From Slackia sp. ZJ119 (GTDB taxonomy: Bacteria > Actinomycetota > Coriobacteriia > Coriobacteriales > Eggerthellaceae): DNA of 64,000 bases. The position numbers and the translations under genes were made by a program. This document shows, piece after piece, positions 16,803 through 26,630 of this stretch (position 1 is its first letter; the number at the start of each line of letters is the position of its first letter). The notes beneath the pieces were generated by a model. That model was given only the letters and a program-made list of their open reading frames with translations, had not been told where the DNA came from and made no database searches. The stretch is taken from assembly GCF_011039175.1 (NCBI RefSeq), contig NZ_JAAKEN010000001.1:342787-406786 (forward strand), given 5' to 3'.

Positions 16803-19800
16803 ATGTCGAAGATCACTCTTTCGAAAACGACCTACCGGGGGGGGGCAAGGTTCTTAGCCTGATCCTCGCCGGCACCCTCGCGCTCGGCATGACCCCGGCG
16901 GCCGCCCTGTCCCAGGCTGCGCTGGAGGCGGCTCCCGCCTACGCGGCCGAGGCGGAATCGGTTGCGATCTCGAAAAGCATGACGGCGGCCGCGTTCGATG
17001 CGGCCTTCCCTACAGGCTCTACAGCCGTAGGCAAGACTTGCGCATGGGAGGTCGCTGTCTCCACTGCCGCCCTCGAAGACGCGCTTGCCGAGAAGCCGTT
17101 GGTCTACAACGGGAAGTCCCAGGCTCCCGGCACCGCCGGCGTGACGATCAGCGGCACGTACAAGTATTACGCCGATGATGGAGCGGCCGAGGCGACGGAG
17201 GTCCCCTTCACCGTGGACCAGGCGCTCGTCGATGTCGCGTATGAAAAGAACAATGTTTCGAAACCTGCCGACGAAGTCGTCGGCGCCGGCGACGACTACG
17301 AGGCGGCCTACACGGTGAGCACGACGGCGAACGCTGAACTCGCCTCCAAGGTCGTCCCGATCAACACTGCGATCGGCTCAGCCAACACTCTTGGCTTCAG
17401 CATCGCGAAAGCCCAGATCAGGCCTTCGAACATCGGCGTTCCCACCGGCTATATGGGAGGCAGCATGCCGGAGACCCTGCTTTATGACACCACGGCGAAG
17501 ATCGACCTGGGCGGCAACACGGTGGTGGACCTGTACGAAGAGCCCGCGACCGATGATAACATCCTGGACATTGAGTACTTCGAGGATCTGCTAATGGAGG
17601 ACGGGTATTTCATCGAACCCGGCACGATCAACGTCCACGTCAAGTTGAACGGCCGCAATGCCGACAGCGGGAACTACGAGCTGGTCGACTACGAGGGAGC
17701 GGTTCAAACCACCCTCGCTTTGACCGCCGACATCGTGGTCCCTCCGGCGTGCCAGGGCGCGTTCAAAACAGACGGTCGCTATGTCGACTCCAGCGACGGC
17801 CTGTCCGGGACGATTCCGTGGGACGCGGACCTGGAAAGTCTTGATGACGATATCTGGAAAAGCATTCTCGTCACCGTTCCCGGCGACGACACGCACACGA
17901 CGATTGAGTACTGCTGGACGCAGACGTACTTCTACGCGGCCGACGGCAAGCCCGTGGTGAACGAGGACGGCGAGGCCACGACGCCGTTCAAGCCTGGCGA
18001 GTACAAGGTCGACGTCGCCATGGACGGCGCGGCGGAGCCCTTCGCGACGCTCGGCCTGACCGTCGTCGGCAAGCTCTCGGACACTCGCAGCGACATCGTC
18101 GCGGAATACAACGGCACAACAATTGACAACGGCGACGGCCCCGACGTCAAGCTCGCCTGGAAGGCCGGCCTGACGGACGCCGAGCGCGAGGCCGACGTCC
18201 TCGAGCAGCTGCAGGCCGGCTTCAAGGCGTATCTGAAGAAGGACGGAGGCGCGAAAGGCGACGTGGAGGTCGACGCCGCCAAGGACCTGAAGTTCGCCGT
18301 GAGCGTCCCGGCCAACGACCCGAGGGCCCAAGGCCAGATCACCGTCTCCGGCTCGGGCAACGGCGTGTACGCCGGCACCCAGGCCGTCAACTTCAAGTAC
18401 GGGGATGACCTGCCCGCCGGCTTCGGCCTGAAGAAGGCGAGCGAGCCCTACGCCGGCTCCAACACAGCGAACAGTGATCCGGCGAAGAAGGACGGCTACA
18501 AGGTCTCCGACCTGCTGGCTGTCCCGCAGGTGCCCGACCCTGACGGCGTTCCAGGCGCGACGAAAGCCTTCGACGGCTACACCGTGTCGGTTTCGTACGT
18601 CGACGCAAAGGGCGAGACCGTGCAGGTCGGAACCGACTCCGACGACGATGCGGACGCTTACCTCACCGAGGCGGCCGCGTACGACATCGTGGTCAAGGGA
18701 ACGGACCCCTACGTCGGCACCGTGTCGCTGAAGTTCGCCATCGCGCCGCTCGAGATGGCCGTCGACGCCAACGTGTCCTGGGACGGCAACACCAGCAACG
18801 TGAGCCTGGACGGGGCAACCGAGACGTGGCACACCGCCTTCACCGGCGCCGCGCTCGAGCCCGTCCCGGCCATAAAGGCCGCGTTCAACTCGGGGGACTT
18901 CTCCGGCTTCAAGCGCAAGCCGGCCGACCCGGGGAAGGACGAGGCCTGGGACTACGACATCGCGTGGGAGAACAACGTGAACGTCGGCACCGCCAAGGCC
19001 GTCCTGACGTTCGCGGGCAACTACTCCGGCACCGTCGAGATCCCGTTCGACATCACGCCGGCCGCTCTGACCAGCACCAACGCCGCCGTCTCCGCCGACA
19101 ACTGGGTCGCCGCCGACTTCAACAAGGGCGACGAGGCCCTCAACGGGGCGGACGTGCTGAACCCTAAGGTCTCCTACACGGATCTCGCCGGCAAGACGAT
19201 CGAGCTCGTCGAGGGCAAGGACTACGCCGTCGGCGAGGTGGCCAAGGGCGCCACGAGCGGCGGCGCGACCGCCTACACCTTCGAGGTCAAGGGCATCGGC
19301 AACTACTCCGGCACCGCCAAGGGCCGGTTCGTGGCGACCGACCAGGACGTCAGAGAGCTGTGGACGGCCGAGGTCGACAAGGGCGGCCACGTCTACAGGA
19401 TGGGCCAGGAGGTCAAGGCCGACGTGGCCGTCAAGGCCCGGCAGGGCGGCACGGCCGTCGAGGAAGAGGGCAACTACAAGCTGGTCTACGAGAACGACGC
19501 CAACGCCGGCACCGCCACGGTGAGGGTCGTGGGCATCGGCGACTACGCCGGCGCCATCGAGCTGGCCTACGAGATCGCCCCGCTGGAGATCTCGCAGGAG
19601 TCCGCGGCCGACATCAAGACGACCGCCCCGGCCGCGGGCTACGCGTTCGAGCCCGGCAAGGCGTTCGAGCCCGAAGTGGCCTGGAACGCCTCGTGCATCA
19701 CGCCGAACAACTGCGCGGACCCCATCCCGCTGAACCAGCTCGTCAACGACCTGGCCGTCACCTACGCCGACAACGACAAGGCCGGCACCGCCCAGCTGAT

Positions 19801-21127
19801 CGTCTCCGGCAAGGAGAACGGCAACGTCACCGGCTCCTACGCGGTCGACTTCGCCATCAACCCGGCCGACATCTCCAAGGCGACCGTCGAGGCCGCGGCC
19901 GCGGCGCCGGGCACCCCTGCGCCCGACGCCGTGAAGGTCACGTTCGGCGAGGCCGAGCTCGTCGCCGGCACCGACTACGAGGCGGCCGTCGAGGGCGCCG
20001 CCCCCGGCAAGGTGGCCGTGACCGTCACCGGCGCGGGCAACTACGCCGGCGAGGTCGAGAAGGACGTCGAGGTCCTCTACGACCTCGCCCAGGCCGACGT
20101 CGCGGTCGAGCCTTCGGTCTACGACGGAAGCGCTCAGACGCCGAAGGTCGAGGTCAGCTACGCGGCCGGCGGCGAGAAGGTCGTCGTCGACCCGGGCGCC
20201 TACGGCGTGTCGGTCGAAGGCGAGGCCACCGACGCCGGCGCCTACCGGGTGACGGTCGCGGGCAGCGAGGACGCCGGCTGGACGGGCGAGAAGCAGGCCG
20301 ACTTCGTGATCGAGCCGGCCGCCGGCCCCGAGACCGCCGAGGTCACCTACACCGCCGCCGGCGCCTACAAGGTGACGGTGCCGGGCCTGACCGAGGGCGT
20401 CGACTTCACGGTCGCGGCGAACCCCGCCCAGGGCAAGCTCGTGATCACCTACAAGGGCAACTACGCCGGCACGGCCACCGTGGACTACGTGCCCGCGCCC
20501 GCGCCCGATCCCGCGCCCGCGCCCACGCCCACGCCCGATCCCGCGCCCACGCCTGATCCTGCGCCTACGCCCGATCCTGCGCCCGCGCCCGCGCCCGCCC
20601 CGGCCAAGGACGGCTGGGTCGGCTCCGGCAACGACTGGACCTACTACGAGAACGGCAAGCAGGTCAAGGGCGGCTGGAAGCTCATCGGCGGCGCCTGGTA
20701 CCACTTCGAGGCGAACGGCCAGATGACGAACACCCAGTGGTTCCAGGACGCCGACGGCACGTGGTACCTCCTGAACCAGTCCCACAAGGGCTCCTACGGC
20801 GCCATGCTCACCGGCTGGCAGAAGGTGGGCAAGGACTGGTACTACCTGAACAAGTCCGGCGCCATGCAGTCCGGCTGGTTGAAGGACGGCGGCGAGTGGT
20901 ACTACCTCAACGCCAAGCACGACGGCTCCTTCGGCCGCATGCTCACCGGCTGGGCGAAGGTGGGCAAGGACTGGTACTACCTGGACGCCTCGGGCGCCAT
21001 GCTCACCGGCTGGCAGCTCGTCGGCGGCAAGTGGTACTACCTTGACGCCTCCGGCGCCATGGCCGCAAGCGAGTGGGTCGGCCCCTACTGGGTCAACGCC
21101 TCCGGCGTGTGGACGGCCACCCGCTAG
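16803..21127 (+). CDS. Giant secreted wall-binding surface protein, out of frame at a G9 tract (putatively phase-variable)
   Basis: ATG at 16803 with AAGAAAGG upstream begins a signal peptide (MSKITLSKTTYRGG). In the present sequence it stops after 19 codons at 16860, just past a run of nine G (16837-16845). One more G restores a full signal peptide (GGGKVLSLILAGTLALGMTP) and a 1441-residue protein. The rest of the frame (from 16889) is intact: Ig-like or MBG-like beta repeats with GNYSGT/GNYAGT edges, a Pro/Asp/Ala spacer near 20480-20610, and about seven wall-binding repeats (GAMLTGWQKVGKDWYYL type). It probably attaches to wall polymers and acts in adhesion. The frameshift could also be a sequencing error. 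Confidence 0.8.
16837..16845 (+). repeat. Poly-G tract (G9), slippage site
   Basis: Nine consecutive G inside the signal-peptide coding region. G10 (or G7) puts the 1.4-kilo-residue surface protein in frame with its ATG; G9 gives a 19-residue peptide. Confidence 0.8.
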
Positions 21128-21165
21128 GCTGCGGCTAGCTCTCCCTTTGCAGGCCGTCAGATGAA

Positions 21166-21200
21166 AGAAGGCCCCTTCCCTTGCCTGGGAGGGGCCTTCT
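21166..21200 (+). terminator. Hairpin after the surface-protein gene
   Basis: A ~14-bp stem (AGAAGGCCCCTTCCC against GGGAGGGGCCTTCT) 39 bp after the stop. No U-run follows, so termination strength is uncertain. A second stem of ~13 bp lies at 21242-21280. Confidence 0.5.
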
Positions 21201-21298
21201 GGAAAGCCGGATGTTGTTCGACTTCGGCCTTGGACGGCCTGCAGGGGCGCTTGCTCGCCCGCTGACAAGCAAGCGCCCTGTGGGCCGTTATCGGTCCA

Positions 21299-21590
21299 CA
21301 AAAAAGCCGCCGGGCGGGACCCCGACGGCTCTTCGCACTGCCTTCGCCTAGGGACAACCTTTCTGACCCGCCCGAAGCGAGGGCCTGGCGCCGGGTGACC
21401 TTTCACATCAGCCTGGCGCCGGGAGACGGCTGCCGCGCAACGACCTTTCTTCACAATACCTTCGCGCTGCGGCCCAAAGCGTCCGGGGGCACGGGACGGC
21501 TTGGACAACCGCTCCCTCCCCGGGCATCCACGAAACGTGAAACCCAAGGCGGCTCTTTCGGGCCGTCTTTCAGCTTCGCCCGTTTCGCAA
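21299..21590 (-). ncRNA. Candidate orphan non-coding RNA of about 290 nt
   Basis: The minus strand has an extended -10 (TGTTATAGT, 21605-21597) at one end. At the other end is a GC hairpin (AGCCG...CGGCT, 21305-21331) running into six T, a Rho-independent terminator. Between them are many strong stems, for example GCCCGGGG with CCCCCGG and CACG-TTT-CGTG. The box GAAAGGT occurs three times (near 21360, 21401 and 21444). No ORF with a ribosome-binding site fits, and no gene lies downstream on that strand. I tested it by eye against RNase P, tmRNA, SRP and 6S signatures and found no match. Confidence 0.4.
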
Positions 21591-21596
21591 CTATCT

Positions 21597-21605
21597 ACTA
21601 TAACA
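21597..21605 (-). promoter_or_regulatory. Extended -10 promoter of the candidate ncRNA
   Basis: TGTTATAGT on the minus strand; no good -35 is present, which is common with extended -10 promoters. Confidence 0.4.
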
Positions 21606-21644
21606 GAAGCCGCTTTTTCAGCTGTGGGTATTTTCTGGTCCCTC

Positions 21645-21855
21645 GGGAAACACTGGTCAATTCCGCCGGCCCTGCGTCTGCAGGGCGGCGCCTGGCAGTC
21701 TCAGGCCTCGTTCGTGCATGCCAGTGCGCTCGCTCGGCCTTCGGCCGCCACCCGTCCACCCTGCAGACCCAGGCTAAGACGGCCTTGATCAGCGTTCCCC
21801 TCGGGAAACACTGACCGATTCCGCCAGCCCTGCGTCTGCAGGGCAGCACCGCGCC
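21645..21855. repeat. Family-III repeat: complete unit plus a truncated inverted unit
   Basis: GGGAAACACTGGTCAA (21645-21660) and TTGATCAGCGTTCCCC (21785-21800) are imperfect terminal inverted repeats around a core that includes GCAGTCTCAGGCCTCGTTCG. Directly afterwards a second left end (CGGGAAACACTGACCGATT, from 21802) starts a truncated unit to ~21855. The core recurs at 59279-59342 and, inverted, at 24.8-25.0 kb. Confidence 0.7.
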
Positions 21856-21864
21856 GCCTCTTCT

Positions 21865-21891
21865 TGAAAAGCAAACGCCCCCGGGCGTTTG
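21865..21891 (-). terminator. Terminator of the ccdA-tlpA gene
   Basis: On the minus strand CAAACGCCC-CC-GGGCGTTTG is followed by CTTTTC. It lies ~80 bp after the stop codon. Confidence 0.75.
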
Positions 21892-21973
21892 TGCTGGCTC
21901 GGGGGCGCGGGGTTGTTTTCGGTTGCGGCGTTTTCGCGGCTTTGAGGGGCTTTCCGTTGCGGCTGCGGCGCTG

Positions 21974-23386
21974 CTACTGGCGCTTGCCGGACATGGTCTG
22001 CTCGACGATCGAGTGCATCATGTCGGACGTGAGTGCGCCCGCTGCCTGGCCGAACACGTTGCCGTCCTTGTCGATCATGACGGTCGTCGGGAACGATTCG
22101 ATGCGATAGGCGTCGAACAGCGATCCGTCGAAGTCCATGATGACGGGGTAGGTGACGCCGTTTTTCATGAGGAAGGTCTTCAGCTCGGCGGACGATCCGT
22201 CATAGGCGTCGGCGTTCTGGTCGTTGGGGTTCGCCACGCCCAGCACTGCCAGCTCGCCTTCGTTCTTGCCGAACTCCTTGTACAAGGCTTCGATGTCGGG
22301 CAGCTCGGCGATGCACGGGCCGCACCACGTGGCGAAGAAGTTCAAGAAGATCGTCTTGCCTTTGAGCTGGTCAAACGTCATTTCGCCGCCGTTCGCCAGC
22401 GGGAATGTCACGTCCGCGAGCGGGGCTTTCGGCAGGGTTTTCTTCGCCTCCGCGCCGCCGTCTGCACTCTGGCCGCTCTCGCCGTCCGCTGCGCCTTCGC
22501 CGCCTGCTGCGCCGCTTTCGTCCGTCGCGCCGCCCTCGCCGTCGCCCGCGTTCTCTTCGGCCTTCTGCTCCTGGTCGGCGCCTTGCTGCGTTGCGGTTTC
22601 GCTTTGGCCCTCTTCGGTCGTCGCGGCCTGCTCCTGCGCTGCCGGGCTGCCGCTGCCGATGGACGAGAAGAAGTTCGACACGCCGTTCATCCAGCCGGTC
22701 AGGGTGAGCAGGCCCATGACGATCAGCAGGGCGCCGCCGACCTTCACCGTGTATTTCACGACCGACCCGTGCGTGCGGAAAAAGCGCAGAACCTCGCCCG
22801 TGAACAGGCCCACTGCCAAAAACGGCAGCACGAACCCGAGCGTATAGACGCCCACGAGCAAAAAGCCCTCGACGGCCGTTGCGGACGAGCCGGCCATGAG
22901 CAGCACGCTCGTCAGCACCGGCCCGATGCACGGCGTCCACGCGAAGCTGAACGTGAAGCCCAGCGCAAGCGCAATGAGCGGGTTCATCGCGAACTTGTTG
23001 AGGTTGAACGGCAGGCGATGCTCCGTTTCGATGGCGCGCGACGTGCCGAACGCGCCGAGCATGTACAGGCCGAACGCCATCATGATGATGCCTGATATGA
23101 CAGAAAACACGTTTTGATAGTCGTGGAAGAACTGCCCCAGGGCGGTGAATCCGGCTCCCAGCAGGAAAAACGCGAAACTGACGCCCACGACGAAGCACAG
23201 GGTGTTGACGAACACCGTGCCGCGCGGGTAGTCGATGGTGCCGTCGTCGCGCGTTTTGGCGGCCCCGCCGGCCAGGTATCCGATGTAGAGCGGCAAAAGC
23301 GGCAGCACGCAGGGCGAGAAGAAGCTCAAAAGCCCCTGCACGAACACGGTGATGGCGGAGATGCTCTCTCCGAGGGAAAAGCCCAT
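21974..23386 (-). CDS. CcdA-TlpA fusion: thiol-disulfide electron carrier
   Basis: A 470-residue membrane protein. Residues ~1-245 are a CcdA/DsbD-type six-helix membrane domain (GLLSFFSPCVLPLLPLYIGY and FSFAWTPCIGPVLTSVLL hold the two redox Cys). Residues ~260-325 are a Glu/Gly/Ala-rich spacer. The C-terminal domain is TlpA/thioredoxin-like with WCGPC and the cis-Pro segment ESFPTTVMID. It carries reducing power from cytosolic thioredoxin to the outer face, for cytochrome maturation or reductive repair. The start at 23386 has AAAGGACG; the 22-codon longer frame lacks one. It is monocistronic. Confidence 0.9.
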   Translation of the reverse strand: MGFSLGESISAITVFVQGLLSFFSPCVLPLLPLYIGYLAGGAAKTRDDGTIDYPRGTVFVNTLCFVVGVSFAFFLLGAGFTALGQFFHDYQNVFSVISGIIMMAFGLYMLGAFGTSRAIETEHRLPFNLNKFAMNPLIALALGFTFSFAWTPCIGPVLTSVLLMAGSSATAVEGFLLVGVYTLGFVLPFLAVGLFTGEVLRFFRTHGSVVKYTVKVGGALLIVMGLLTLTGWMNGVSNFFSSIGSGSPAAQEQAATTEEGQSETATQQGADQEQKAEENAGDGEGGATDESGAAGGEGAADGESGQSADGGAEAKKTLPKAPLADVTFPLANGGEMTFDQLKGKTIFLNFFATWCGPCIAELPDIEALYKEFGKNEGELAVLGVANPNDQNADAYDGSSAELKTFLMKNGVTYPVIMDFDGSLFDAYRIESFPTTVMIDKDGNVFGQAAGALTSDMMHSIVEQTMSGKRQ

Positions 23387-23519
23387 GGGTCGTCCTTTCA
23401 AGAGGCGGGGCCGGCAGCGCCAAGCCGACGTCTGGTGAATCGATGTCCGCAAGTGTAAAAGCGCTTCGCGGGCGTGGCAACGACGATGAAGCCGCGCTAC
23501 GGAAACGACAGACCTCTAC

Positions 23520-24230
23520 ACCGCAGGGATCAGAAGGGGCGCGAAGCCGCAGGTCGGGTTAGGGGGAGGAGGGGGAGTGGGGAAGGGCCGGTGCGGGTAG
23601 CGCGGCTGGGGCAGTGGCGCTGGCGCAGGTAGAGGTACGTGAGTGGGCAGGGGCCGGCGTGGGTTGCGCGAGCGCAGGTAGGGGCACGGGAGTGGGTAGG
23701 GGCCGGTGCAGGCAAGGGGTGCGGGAGTGAGTAGAGGAAGGAGCGGGCAGCGCTGGCGCAGGTAGGGTCCGGCGCGGGTGGGGGCGCGGTGGGGCAGGAG
23801 CGCGAGTGGCGGCAGGGCTCGAGGGCGAGCGGCGCTCGCACGCAGGCGGTTGCACGGGCGGGGCAGGAGCGCGAGCGGGGGTAGAGGAAGGAGCGGGCAG
23901 CGCGAGCGGGGGCAGAAGAGCGGGCGGCAGGAGCGCGGGTGGCGCAGGCGACGGCGCAGGTGGACGCCGGTGGGGTAGAGGTTGGCGCGGGCGTGGGTAG
24001 GGGTGCGAGCGGGTAGTGGCCGGTGGGGGCAGGGGCGCGGGCGGGGGCAGAAGAGCGGGTGGCAGCAGGACTCGAGGGCGAGCGGCAGGAGCATGGGTGG
24101 CGCAGACGACGGCGCGGGTGGCGCGGGCGCAGGCAGGGGCTGGTGGGTGTTGCAGGGGTCCGGGCAGACGACGGCGGGGGCAGGAGCGCGGGCCTGGGCG
24201 CGGGCCGGTGTTACGCCGCAGATGCTGGGA
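23520..24230. repeat. G-rich degenerate tandem array
   Basis: About 700 bp with strong G-over-C skew on the plus strand, built from short words such as GGGGCAGGAGCGCGAGCGGG, GGCGCGGGTGG and GGTAGAGG. The open frames on both strands reflect the composition only. Many G3+ runs could form quadruplexes. Apart from this array, nothing is seen in 23387-24410 except the lipoprotein's ribosome-binding site. Confidence 0.65.
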
Positions 24231-24410
24231 GGTGACGAAGCGCCGACGTGCGTGTCAGCGCGGTTTCAAGTGTTCGTCTCGGCTGCAACCGATGCTTGTT
24301 CAGGCCTTTCAAGTGCGTGTTCGCGCCCATAATGGCAAGCAGGCAAAACCTGACGGGCCCTTGGAGCGGGCGAAACACGCGAAGCGCTCGAGCAGAAAGG
24401 ATCGGACATC

Positions 24411-24617
24411 ATGAAAAAGTCAACCGTGCTCATCTGTGCTGCGATCACCGTGCTGTCCTTCGCGCCTTTCTTGTGCGGCTGCACAACAAGCGGAGCTGCC
24501 AACGAGGCGCCCGATACAAGTGCCGCCGCCTTCTCGGCCGCGGCGGACCAGGGGCCTGTCGCGGCGCCTGCAAGAGCAGCCGGCCTGCCTCTTGTCGACT
24601 CCCTGCGCGTCGCATAA
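24411..24617 (+). CDS. Small putative lipoprotein, function unknown
   Basis: A 68-residue protein with a good AGAAAGG site. A basic start (MKKS) and hydrophobic segment lead to a lipobox-like FLCGC, with lipid attachment most likely at Cys24. The mature part is 45 residues, Ala-rich and without recognisable motifs. It is followed by two strong hairpins. It stands alone between repeat arrays and could be a decayed gene start. Confidence 0.55.
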   Translation: MKKSTVLICAAITVLSFAPFLCGCTTSGAANEAPDTSAAAFSAAADQGPVAAPARAAGLPLVDSLRVA

Positions 24618-24631
24618 TCCTGCCTGCCGAA

Positions 24632-24730
24632 AGCCGGGCGGCGAGCAATGCCGCCCGGCTGCGAACAAGATCGTCTCCTTCTCTCTCCCCTCTTTGGGCA
24701 AGGGCCGTCCACCCCGGGCGGCCCTTGCTC
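24632..24730 (+). terminator. Two consecutive hairpins after the small lipoprotein gene
   Basis: AGCCGGGCGGC (24632-24642) pairs with GCCGCCCGGCT (24650-24660). A second stem GCAAGGGCCG/CGGCCCTTGC spans ~24699-24730. Neither has a clear U-run. Confidence 0.5.
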
Positions 24731-24738
24731 GCATGCCA

Positions 24739-25015
24739 GGGAAACGCCGATCAAGGCCGTCTTGTCATGCGCAGGCGAGGTGGAAGCCAGGCGGCCGAAG
24801 CCGAGCGTGCACTGACGTGTGCAAACGAGGCCCGAGGCCGCCAGGTACCGGCTCGCCTGCGCGGGGCTTGCGGAAGTTGTTGGTGCTTCTCTGGAAAAAC
24901 CCCGATCAAAGTCGGCTTGCTTTAGGTTCGCAGGGCGGATGCTCGAGGGCCGAAGGCCGAGCGTGCGCATGTCGACGCAAGGCTGCTTCCGCCGGCTTGC
25001 AGGTCGCCGCTGTAG
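24739..25015 (-). repeat. Family-III repeats, two adjacent inverted copies
   Basis: Left ends GGGAAACGCCGATCAA (24739-24754) and GGAAAAACCCCGATCAA (24892-24908) each precede a core that is the reverse complement of the 21.7-kb core (GGCCGAAGCCGAGCGTGCAC and GGCCGAAGGCCGAGCGTGCG). No gene is supported in 24618-25567 outside these and family-I copy D. Confidence 0.6.
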
Positions 25016-25105
25016 GGGGAGTCGTCTTATCAACTTGGAGGCTGCCTGCGACGCGGGCTTTCCCGCTCCCGCCGGTTCGCGGTTTCCCGCTTTCGGCCCC
25101 GTTTG

Positions 25106-25361
25106 ATGTGCAGAAATTGTGTAGTGGAGATTTGTCGGGCATATTTTGGATGTTCGAGCATCAATTTATCATTATTCCCAATTGGGAATAATCAAAAATA
25201 GGGCACATATGCGGTAATTTCTTGCGAAAAAGGGGAGCGTTGCGTCGAAAAAGGGGCTTGGAGGACGTATTTTGGCCCCAGAAAGTCGGTTTTCGCGCCA
25301 AAATGATGCGAAGCGCTACCAATTCGGCACTAAAAATCTCCAACACACATATTCTTCACAT
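25106..25361 (+). repeat. Family-I MITE-like repeat, copy D
   Basis: A 256-bp copy. The central dyad is a perfect 22-bp palindrome with core TTATTCCCAATTGGGAATAA. TIR-L contains AAATTGTGTAGTGGAGATTT and TIR-R contains AAATCTCCAACACACATATT. It lies upstream of the amino-acid binding-protein gene. Confidence 0.85.
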
Positions 25362-25473
25362 AAACAAGCGCCCGCATGCTGCCCGTTCCCCGTGCTGCTC
25401 CCCACCTCCCCCGCCCCTCTCCACCCCCGCTTCGCTCGCTTGCAACCCCAAGGGTGGCGCAATCCTGCCGCTG

Positions 25474-25482
25474 TGCTATAAT
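25474..25482 (+). promoter_or_regulatory. Extended -10 promoter of the amino-acid transport operon
   Basis: TGCTATAAT (25474-25482), 85 bp before the start codon; no good -35 at the standard spacing. Confidence 0.5.
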
Positions 25483-25567
25483 GCCGACTCGTCGAATGCT
25501 TTAGCACGATAGAGTGATGAAGTGGAAAGGGCGCCTTCGGGCGCAAAACAAGAAGGAGACACGTCTT

Positions 25568-26419
25568 ATGCTCAAGAAAATGAAGGCAATCGCTGCTGTG
25601 GCTGCGACACTTGCGCTGTCGGCCGCGCTTATGACCGGGTGCTCGGGCGGATCGGATTCCAGCGCCGATTCCAGCGCCGACCAGCCGGCGACCAATGACG
25701 CCGCTTCGAGCGACACCACCCTCGTCGTCGGCTTCGATTCCGGCTATCCGCCGTACGGCTATGTGGGCGACGACGGCAACTACACCGGCTTCGACCTGGA
25801 CCTGGCCACGGCGGTCGCCGAAAAGAAGGGCTGGGAAGTCCAGCTTGAGCCCATCGACTGGGACGCCAAAGACGCGCTGATCGACTCGGGCGCCATCGAC
25901 TGCATCTGGAACGGCTTCACCATGGAAGGCCGCGAGGGCGACTACGCCTTCAGCGAGCCCTACATGCTCAACGAGCAGGTGCTGGTCGTGCGCAGCGATT
26001 CGGGCATCGAAACGACTGCTGACCTGGCCGACAAGATCGTCATGACGCAGGTCGACTCCGCCGCGCTCGACGTGCTGGAAGGCGACCAGGCCGACCTTGC
26101 CGCCACGTTCAAGGAAGTGCAGACCATCGGCGACTACAACAACGCCTTCATGCAGCTGGAGTCCGGCATGGTCGACGCGGTGGCGTGCGACCTGTCCATC
26201 GCCGCGTACCAGATGGCCGCGAACCCCGACGCGTACAAGGAGCTCGACACGCTTTCCAGCGAGCACTACGCGGTGGGCTTTGCGAAGGACAACCAGGCTC
26301 AGGCCGACGAGGTGACCGCCGCTCTGAAGGAGCTCGACGCTGAGGGCACCGTGGCCGAGCTGTGCGAGAAGTACGCTGACCAGGGCATTTCGTACGACAA
26401 CTGGGTGCTGGGCAAATAA
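25568..26419 (+). CDS. Polar amino-acid ABC transporter substrate-binding lipoprotein
   Basis: A 283-residue protein. A signal sequence with lipobox (ALMTGCSGG, lipid-modified Cys near residue 21) is followed by a Ser/Asp-rich linker. A family-3 periplasmic-binding fold comes next: VVGFDSGYPPYGYVG, GFDLDLATAVAEKKGW, IDCIWNGFTM and VDAVACDLSIAAY. It captures a polar amino acid (glutamine, cystine or similar) at the membrane surface for the permease and ATPase encoded downstream. The start at 25568 has AAGGAGA. A strong terminator separates it from the permease gene, so the binding protein is probably made in excess. Confidence 0.92.
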   Translation: MLKKMKAIAAVAATLALSAALMTGCSGGSDSSADSSADQPATNDAASSDTTLVVGFDSGYPPYGYVGDDGNYTGFDLDLATAVAEKKGWEVQLEPIDWDAKDALIDSGAIDCIWNGFTMEGREGDYAFSEPYMLNEQVLVVRSDSGIETTADLADKIVMTQVDSAALDVLEGDQADLAATFKEVQTIGDYNNAFMQLESGMVDAVACDLSIAAYQMAANPDAYKELDTLSSEHYAVGFAKDNQAQADEVTAALKELDAEGTVAELCEKYADQGISYDNWVLGK

Positions 26420-26430
26420 GCTTGAAACCG

Positions 26431-26474
26431 ACGGGAAGGCGCGGCCCCCTGTTTGGCGGCGCCTTCCCGTTTTT
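26431..26474 (+). terminator. Rho-independent terminator inside the amino-acid transport operon
   Basis: ACGGGAAGGCGC (26431-26442) pairs with GCGCCTTCCCGT (26459-26470), then TTTTT. It is expected to be partial, leaving less transcript for permease and ATPase. Confidence 0.8.
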
Positions 26475-26538
26475 GTGCGCGTGCGCTTGTCCGCAGAATG
26501 TCTCTGCTGCAGCGCTTTTCGGCGAAGCGACGCAGCCA

Positions 26539-26600
26539 GGGAAACGCTGATCGAATATGACCTGCAAAGTCAGGGTTGATGAAATCGATCAGCATTCCCC
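26539..26600. repeat. Family-III mini-element (terminal repeats only)
   Basis: GGGAAACGCTGATCGA (26539-26554) and TCGATCAGCATTCCCC (26585-26600) bracket only 30 bp. This looks like an internally deleted family-III unit sitting just upstream of the permease ribosome-binding site. Confidence 0.65.
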
Positions 26601-26630
26601 TGGGACATTTCGCCTCTTTCAAGGAGACCT

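Noticed and set aside
21340..21400. Cyclic di-AMP (ydaO-like) riboswitch on the plus strand (TAGGGACAACCTTTCTGACCC)
   Set aside because: Only one segment resembles the motif, the partner halves are missing, and no gene follows on that strand. The minus-strand promoter and terminator fit better.
17591..21547. Very long antisense frame (over 1300 codons) opposite the giant surface protein
   Set aside because: It mirrors the high-GC, repetitive coding strand, has no ribosome-binding site or domain, and its Val/Gly/Arg-rich product is typical of antisense shadows. The same applies to the long frame opposite dmsA (49694-53047).
11056..25346. Small conserved ORF on the minus strand of family-I repeats (ending IFDYSQLGI)
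   Set aside because: It is similar in copies A and D only because the DNA is similar. It is interrupted in copies C, E and F, lacks a ribosome-binding site, and overlaps the central palindrome.
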